9,263 nt of DNA from Desulfovibrionales bacterium GWA2_65_9. Its GTDB lineage: Bacteria > Desulfobacterota > Desulfovibrionia > Desulfovibrionales > Desulfovibrionaceae. Both the position numbers and the translations under genes were made by a program. Shown piece by piece: positions 5,435-9,263 of this stretch. The notes under the pieces were generated by a model that worked only from the letters and a program-made list of their open reading frames with translations, had not been told where the DNA came from and made no database searches. Within the stretch, counting starts at the first letter, position 1. Each line of letters opens with the position of its first letter. The stretch lies in assembly GCA_001799475.1 (NCBI GenBank), contig MGTN01000016.1, forward strand, positions 872 through 10,134, read 5' to 3'.

Positions 5435-6574
5435 ATGGAATTGCGAGAAAACGCTATGCCGGATGCTGTTCTGCCCCCCCACCCCACCCACCTGCGCGGC
5501 GTCAACCTCGGCGGCTGGCTTGTGCTGGAGAAATGGATGACCCCGAGCCTGTTCGAGGGGCTCCAGGCCACGGACGAGACCACCTGGTGCGCGGAGCTCG
5601 GCCCAGAGGCGCCGACAAAGCTGCGCGCCCACTGGGAGCGCTTCATCACGCGCGAGGATTTCGCCTGGCTTGCGGGCGTTGGCGTCAATGCGGTGCGCAT
5701 ACCCCTCGGGCACTGGATTTTCGGCCCGCCCTATCCCTATCACGGCAAGTACGGAGCAAATCCGCACCCCTTTGTGCAGGGCGGCCTTGACGTGCTGGAC
5801 CGGGCATTCAAGTGGGCCACGGAGTTCGGCCTCTGCGTCATCCTCGACCTGCACGCCGCCCCGGGCTGCCAGAACGGCTTCGACAACGGCGGGATCATGG
5901 ATGTCTGCGAATGGCACACCAGGGAGGAGTACCTGGCGCATTCGGTCGAGGTGCTCCGGCGGCTGGCCGAGCGCTACCATGCCCAGAGCGCCTTGTACGG
6001 CATCGAACTCTTGAACGAGCCGCGCTGGGACGTGCCCACGGACATCCTCAAGGGCTACTACCTGCGCGCCTGCGAGGCCATCCGCGCCTATTGCCCGCCT
6101 GCGCGCGTGGCCATCGTCTTCCACGACGGCTTCCGCTCGCACCAGGAGTACCTGGGCTTCCTGCAGCCGCCGCGGCACCAGAACGTGATCTTCGACATCC
6201 ACCGCTACCAGTGCTTCAGCCGCGAGGACCTGGACATGGACATCTTTGGTCACCTGCACAAGGCCGGGGTCCAGTGGGGGCAGGAGGCCGAGGCCATCCG
6301 GCGCGAGCTGAAGCTGCCGACAATCGTGGGGGAATGGAGCCTGGGGCTGAACCTGGAGGTCGTTTCCCTCTGGGCCGAGGGCCCCTATGACCACGCCCTG
6401 ACCAACATGAGCCGGTTCCAGCAGGACGTTGCCTACCGGGCCTATGGCGCAGCGCAGCTGCTGACCTATGAGCAGTATCGGGGCTGGTTTTTCTGGAGCT
6501 ACCGCACCGAGACCACGCCGGAGTGGTGTTTCCGCGAGTGCGTCGAGCGGGGCTGGTTGCCGCCGCGCTTCTAA
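5435..6574 (+). CDS. Glycoside hydrolase family 5 enzyme, exo-beta-1,3-glucanase-like
   Basis: A (beta/alpha)8-barrel retaining glycosidase of 379 residues. The opening LRGVNLGGWLVLEKWMTPSL (20-39) is typical of the exo-1,3-beta-glucanase branch of GH5. The catalytic acid/base is E195 in IELLNEP, and the nucleophile is E300 in TIVGEWSLG. Supporting active-site residues include R88 in AVRIP, H140 in LDLHAAPGCQNG, H256 and Y258 in DIHRYQ, and W351/W354 near the end. All key residues are present, so it should be active, probably on beta-1,3-linked glucose. There is no signal peptide, so it appears cytoplasmic. ATG 5435 has no ribosome site; ATG 5456, with GAGA seven bases upstream, would shorten it by 7 residues and still include the whole barrel. 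Its stop overlaps that of the converging transporter gene by 4 bp. The exact substrate is uncertain. Confidence 0.9.
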   Translation: MELRENAMPDAVLPPHPTHLRGVNLGGWLVLEKWMTPSLFEGLQATDETTWCAELGPEAPTKLRAHWERFITREDFAWLAGVGVNAVRIPLGHWIFGPPYPYHGKYGANPHPFVQGGLDVLDRAFKWATEFGLCVILDLHAAPGCQNGFDNGGIMDVCEWHTREEYLAHSVEVLRRLAERYHAQSALYGIELLNEPRWDVPTDILKGYYLRACEAIRAYCPPARVAIVFHDGFRSHQEYLGFLQPPRHQNVIFDIHRYQCFSREDLDMDIFGHLHKAGVQWGQEAEAIRRELKLPTIVGEWSLGLNLEVVSLWAEGPYDHALTNMSRFQQDVAYRAYGAAQLLTYEQYRGWFFWSYRTETTPEWCFRECVERGWLPPRF

Positions 6575-8367
6575 TGCGCGCCGTTTGTTCCGCGCCGCCC
6601 GCCGAACAGGATCTTGGTCTCGCTGACGCGGCTTAGGTTCAGTGCGCGGTGGTGGAACTTTCCGAGGTCCGGGTGGAAGCTGATGTTCAGCAGGGTCGCG
6701 CCCGGCAGCTCGCGGGAGAGCATCTCCAGGATCTGCCGCTCGCCCTCGGGATCAAAGGCGTCGGTGGCCTCCTCCATGAAGAGCCAGGCCGGCTGTTGCA
6801 GCAAAACGCGCACAAAGCCAAGCTGCTGCTGGGCTCGCGGCGGCAGCACCTGCTCCCAGTTGTCTTGCTCGTCCAGGCGCGGGGCAAGCCGGGTCAGGCC
6901 CACGCATTCCAGCGCGTGGAGGATGACAGGGTCGCCAAAGGCATCCGGAGGACGCGGGTAGCAGATGGCCTCGCGCAGCGTGCCTTCAGGCAGGAAGGGG
7001 CGCTGGGCAATGAACAGCATGTCGCCGTCGCCCGGAAGCGACACCCGCCCGCTGCCCCAGGGCCAGAGCCCGCCAAGGACCTTGAACAGGCTCCCGGTCA
7101 CCGCCGGGTCGCCCGCTATGAGCACCCTTTCGCCGCTGCGGACGTCCAGATTGAAATGCTCAAGCAGGATACGCCCCGAGGGCTCGGCGATACAGAGATC
7201 CTCGATGACCAAGCTGGCAAGAGCCGAGCGTTCCAGGGCGATCTGCGGTCCATGCGGTGCCTGCGTCTTGTCTTCCAAGAGCTGCAAGTCCTCGTAGAGC
7301 GACAGCACGCGGTCGGCCGAGGCGCGGCAGCGCGCGATCTCGCCGATGCTGTCCACCGGCCAGGAGAGCGAGGACGTCAGCTGCTGGAACGCCTGCGCGG
7401 ACTGCATCAGCGCGCCAAGGGACATCGCCCCGGCAATGTACTGGGGGGCGGCGATCAGTATCGGCAACACCGGCAAGAGCCCACCATAGACCGTCCCGAA
7501 GGCGACCAGGCCCATGTAGGCCAGCGACTGCTTGTTCCAGTCGCGCATGACCAGGCTAAACCGCGTCGTTGATCCGGCACGCTCCCGTGGCTCGCCCCGC
7601 ATGAGCGCGATGGCTTCCGCGTGCTCCCGCGCGCGTGACAAGCCGAAGCGGAAGGTGGCCTCTGCGGTCTGCAGGGCGTTTGTCGTGTGGATCAGCGGAC
7701 GGCCGACCATCCAGCCGAAGGCGCTGCCGAGGATGGCGTACAGGAAAGCCAGCGGCACCATGTAGCCCGGCACGTGGATGTTGAAGCCCGGCACGTCAAC
7801 CGCTCCGGACACCGTCCACAGGATATTGACGAAAAGGCTGAGGATCAGCAGGCTGAAGGTCAGCGAGTGGGCCAGCCCGATGGCGCTTTCCGTTGCGATG
7901 CGGATGTCCTCGGCAATGCGCTGGTCGGGGTTGTCGTGCTCGCCGGCGGCGAAGAGCAGACGGTAGTGGTGGGCGTCGCCCATCCAGTTGCCGACCAGTT
8001 GGTCGGTCAGCCAGGCGCGCCAATCGATTTGCAGCCAGCGCTTGACCATCAGATGCAAGGCTGTAATGACGAGGGAAGACGAGAGGATCACCGCAAAGAC
8101 TGCCACCTGGACCAGCACGCGAGCCACAGAGCGCTGTTCGAGCGCGTCATAGAGCGCCCTGTTCCAGTAGTTGCCCCAGACAGCGAGCCCGACCTGCGCC
8201 ATGGTCAGCAGCAACAGCAGAAGTGTTGCGCCCCGGACTTTCACACGCCGTTCACAGTTCCAGTAGGGACCGGCAAGGCGAAGCACCTGCCGAAGAAAGC
8301 GTTTTCGAGTGCCGAAGGAGCTGCCAGGAAGGGCGGCCGGTGCTGACTTTGCCGTGTTCTCAGTCAT
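6571..8367 (-). CDS. ABC transporter permease/ATP-binding half, SbmA/YddA/ABCD type, with degenerate ATPase motifs
   Basis: 598 residues counted from ATG 8367: a membrane domain (about 1-350, six hydrophobic stretches) with the family motif DNPDQRIAEDI (145-155), then a nucleotide-binding domain (about 385-585). The domain order and the LGGLWPWGSG segment after the P-loop are typical of the SbmA/YddA/ABCD group, which moves peptides, vitamins or acyl compounds. The ATPase core is abnormal. The Walker A loop reads GDPAVTGS (419-426), one residue short and without the lysine. The LSxGE signature is replaced by LPPRAQQQ (508-515). Walker B is LFMEEAT, with Glu for Asp. The Q-loop Gln (455), the catalytic-position Glu (533) and the H-loop His (565) remain. 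The frame is intact, so this is not a simple pseudogene. A TTG at 8391 would add 8 residues; neither start has an ideal ribosome site. The stop overlaps that of the GH5 gene. Confidence 0.88.
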   Translation of the reverse strand: MTENTAKSAPAALPGSSFGTRKRFLRQVLRLAGPYWNCERRVKVRGATLLLLLLTMAQVGLAVWGNYWNRALYDALEQRSVARVLVQVAVFAVILSSSLVITALHLMVKRWLQIDWRAWLTDQLVGNWMGDAHHYRLLFAAGEHDNPDQRIAEDIRIATESAIGLAHSLTFSLLILSLFVNILWTVSGAVDVPGFNIHVPGYMVPLAFLYAILGSAFGWMVGRPLIHTTNALQTAEATFRFGLSRAREHAEAIALMRGEPRERAGSTTRFSLVMRDWNKQSLAYMGLVAFGTVYGGLLPVLPILIAAPQYIAGAMSLGALMQSAQAFQQLTSSLSWPVDSIGEIARCRASADRVLSLYEDLQLLEDKTQAPHGPQIALERSALASLVIEDLCIAEPSGRILLEHFNLDVRSGERVLIAGDPAVTGSLFKVLGGLWPWGSGRVSLPGDGDMLFIAQRPFLPEGTLREAICYPRPPDAFGDPVILHALECVGLTRLAPRLDEQDNWEQVLPPRAQQQLGFVRVLLQQPAWLFMEEATDAFDPEGERQILEMLSRELPGATLLNISFHPDLGKFHHRALNLSRVSETKILFGGRRGTNGAH

Positions 8368-8756
8368 TGTCCTGCGGATTACAGCTGCCAATGGGGGTCA
8401 AAAGCCACTGCGTGTAGAGTTTTGAGCAGGGGCAAACGTGCACCTTGCGTCCACAAAACCAGTAAATGAAATCAGACCACAAGTAAACGCCAAGAAGCCA
8501 TCGACCTGTCCCCAAAAGCATTTCCAGCCAATTGGGCAGGCCTGTACGCTATGGGTCCGGGCTTCCCCCCGCCTCCGCCAGCAGCCCGCCCAAGACCGTC
8601 CAGACAAGTCCAAAACATCATGACCTTCAGCAGAGACACCCAGGAATAAGCACCGGAGGGCTTTTGGTGTCCATTGCCTCCGGGGGCCTATAGACGCGTC
8701 TCAAGCCAAGCACGACGCCAAAGCCTACGGCTTGCCCCTCCGTTGCTGACGCCGAA
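8368..8756. other. Intergenic region without a convincing gene
   Basis: Between the transporter start and the end of the zinc finger gene. Open frames on both strands (for example 8438-8623 plus and 8398-8613 minus) lack ribosome sites and recognisable motifs, and their products are of composition typical of chance frames. A hairpin at 8653-8683 and a small one at 8721-8733 (AAGCC-TAC-GGCTT) lie on the side next to the zinc finger gene. No clear promoter for the transporter gene was found. Confidence 0.5.
8653..8683 (-). terminator. Hairpin downstream of the zinc finger gene, possible terminator
   Basis: CCGGAGG (8653-8659) pairs perfectly with CCTCCGG (8677-8683) across a 17-base loop. It lies about 75 bp beyond the stop of the leftward zinc finger gene. 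On neither strand does a proper T run follow (minus strand continues TGCTTATTCC), so it is a weak candidate. Confidence 0.25.
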
Positions 8757-9005
8757 TCAATCCTGCTCGGCCGTTTCCTGGCGCGCCGCGCAGCGCTCCG
8801 CCTCTTCCTGGCACGTCACGCAGCGCTCCGCATCAGGCACCTTGGCCAGGCGCGCGGCCGGGATATCATCGCCGCACTCCCTGCACCTGGGCGTGCCGTC
8901 GCTCATATCCGGCCCCAGCCCACTCGGGCGGCAGCGCACGGTGTCAATCGCCGTCTGGCGCGACTTTGCCTCGGCAGCCTGTGATTCATCGACATTATCG
9001 GACAT
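8757..9005 (-). CDS. TraR/DksA-type C4 zinc finger protein
   Basis: Small protein of 82 residues. The zinc finger is C41-x2-C44-x17-C62-x2-C65 with the surrounding pattern CRECGDDIPAARLAKVPDAE, which is that of TraR/DksA C-terminal domains (CxxCG..I...R....P.A..CxxCQ). Long DksA proteins (about 150 residues) insert a coiled-coil with acidic tip into the secondary channel of RNA polymerase. This protein has only a short helical N-terminus with several acidic residues, like the small TraR-type proteins common in phages, prophages and plasmids. It may adjust RNA polymerase, but this is inferred. ATG 9005 is chosen because AGGAGA lies 8 bp upstream on the minus strand; a longer frame to 9086 has no such site. 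The last 20 residues come from a tandem duplication (see repeat at 8775-8831). Confidence 0.82.
   Translation of the reverse strand: MSDNVDESQAAEAKSRQTAIDTVRCRPSGLGPDMSDGTPRCRECGDDIPAARLAKVPDAERCVTCQEEAERCAARQETAEQD
8775..8831. repeat. 30-bp tandem duplication inside the zinc finger gene
   Basis: The 27-bp segments 8775-8801 and 8805-8831 are identical at 24 of 27 positions with a 30-bp period. In the encoded protein they give AERCVTCQEE (59-68) and AERCAARQET (69-78). The first copy carries the second cysteine pair of the zinc finger; in the second copy one cysteine has become arginine. A period divisible by three keeps the frame. Confidence 0.85.
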
Positions 9006-9263
9006 GACTCGATCTCCTGAATGCCCGCATCGCATCACGCACCTCTTCCAAGGAACGCGCATCCACGATGGCATGTGAGCATGCACCGGCTTGGGCCAAA
9101 GAGCACAGGACCCTCAACACGATGAATATACATGTTGGCGAATCCCAAGCGCACGCCCCAGGCACACGCAGGCAGATTCGCGCTTCCTGTGCCTGTCCTT
9201 GATACCCAACTCGGCGCATGCTGTACAGAAGAAGACGCCACCACGTCCCCCCCCCTTCCGAGA
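9006..9263. other. Upstream flank of the zinc finger gene, nothing firm
   Basis: Apart from the ribosome site at about 9014-9019 on the minus strand, I see no reliable feature. A minus-strand TATATT (about 9126-9131) could be a -10 element but has no matching -35. A 74-codon minus frame (8995-9219) overlaps the zinc finger start by 11 bp but has no ribosome site or known motif. The edge carries nine consecutive C (9247-9255). Confidence 0.4.

Noticed and set aside
5420..6394. Minus-strand frame of 324 codons opposite the GH5 gene
   Set aside because: Antisense shadow; the plus strand has all GH5 catalytic residues.
7080..7140. Sequencing error or frameshift as the cause of the missing Walker A lysine
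   Set aside because: The frame is uninterrupted on both sides with conserved LF-x3-LGGLWPWG following in frame, and the signature and Walker B motifs are altered independently, so a single error cannot explain it.
6649..8346. Plus-strand frames of 307 and 219 codons opposite the transporter gene
   Set aside because: Shadows of a clearly identified minus-strand gene; composition rich in Arg, Gln and His as expected for antisense frames.
8995..9219. Minus-strand frame of 74 codons before the zinc finger gene
   Set aside because: It overlaps the gene start by 11 bp as coupled genes do, but it has no ribosome site, no recognised domain and an odd Cys-rich start.
9247..9255. Run of nine C at the right edge as a phase-variable tract
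   Set aside because: No gene is identified next to it and it lies at the window edge, where a sequence artefact cannot be excluded.
1..9263. CRISPR arrays, tRNA or rRNA genes
   Set aside because: No regularly spaced repeats of suitable length and no cloverleaf or ribosomal RNA sequence were seen on either strand.

Overview
The window is GC-rich, with strongly G/C-biased third codon positions everywhere except 2165-3175. A glutaredoxin gene translationally coupled to a ferredoxin:thioredoxin reductase catalytic chain, beside a polar amino acid ABC transporter and a soluble GH5 enzyme, suggests an anaerobic Desulfovibrio-like deltaproteobacterium. That assignment is an inference from gene content, not from a marker gene.

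Layout. 1-1377 (+): the C-terminal part of a family 3 periplasmic solute-binding protein, then a His/Glu/Gln-type ABC permease. No ATPase gene follows. 1378-1559: a spacer with a possible promoter and two sets of short tandem repeats. 1560-2143 (+): a two-gene redox operon, a CVHC glutaredoxin-like protein overlapping by ATGA an FTR-type [4Fe-4S] disulfide reductase, probably an electron relay from ferredoxin to protein disulfides. 2165-3175 (+): a strikingly AT-rich gene for an unrecognised protein with a zincin-like HELGH motif, almost certainly acquired. 3263-3350: an inverted repeat and a good intrinsic terminator for the leftward gene. 3390-5009 (-): a glycosyltransferase with a helical/TPR-like N-terminal half and a GT-A family 2 domain.

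5010-5434 is a divergent intergenic region with a direct repeat resembling an insertion sequence end, a possible 33-residue hydrophobic peptide with a good ribosome binding site, and a convincing sigma70-type promoter. 5435-6574 (+) is a GH5 exo-beta-1,3-glucanase-like enzyme without a signal peptide. It meets head-on, with overlapping stop codons, a leftward SbmA/YddA/ABCD-type transporter half (6571-8367) whose ATPase motifs are badly degenerate. 8368-8756 has no convincing gene. 8757-9005 (-) is a small TraR/DksA-type zinc finger protein of the phage-associated kind, whose C-terminus arose by a 30-bp tandem duplication. 9006-9263 holds nothing firm.

The genes do not form one obvious pathway. 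The best-supported functional unit is the glutaredoxin-FTR pair. The most unusual items are the decayed ABC ATPase, the AT-rich HELGH gene and the duplicated zinc half-site. I do not see a complete new multi-gene system.
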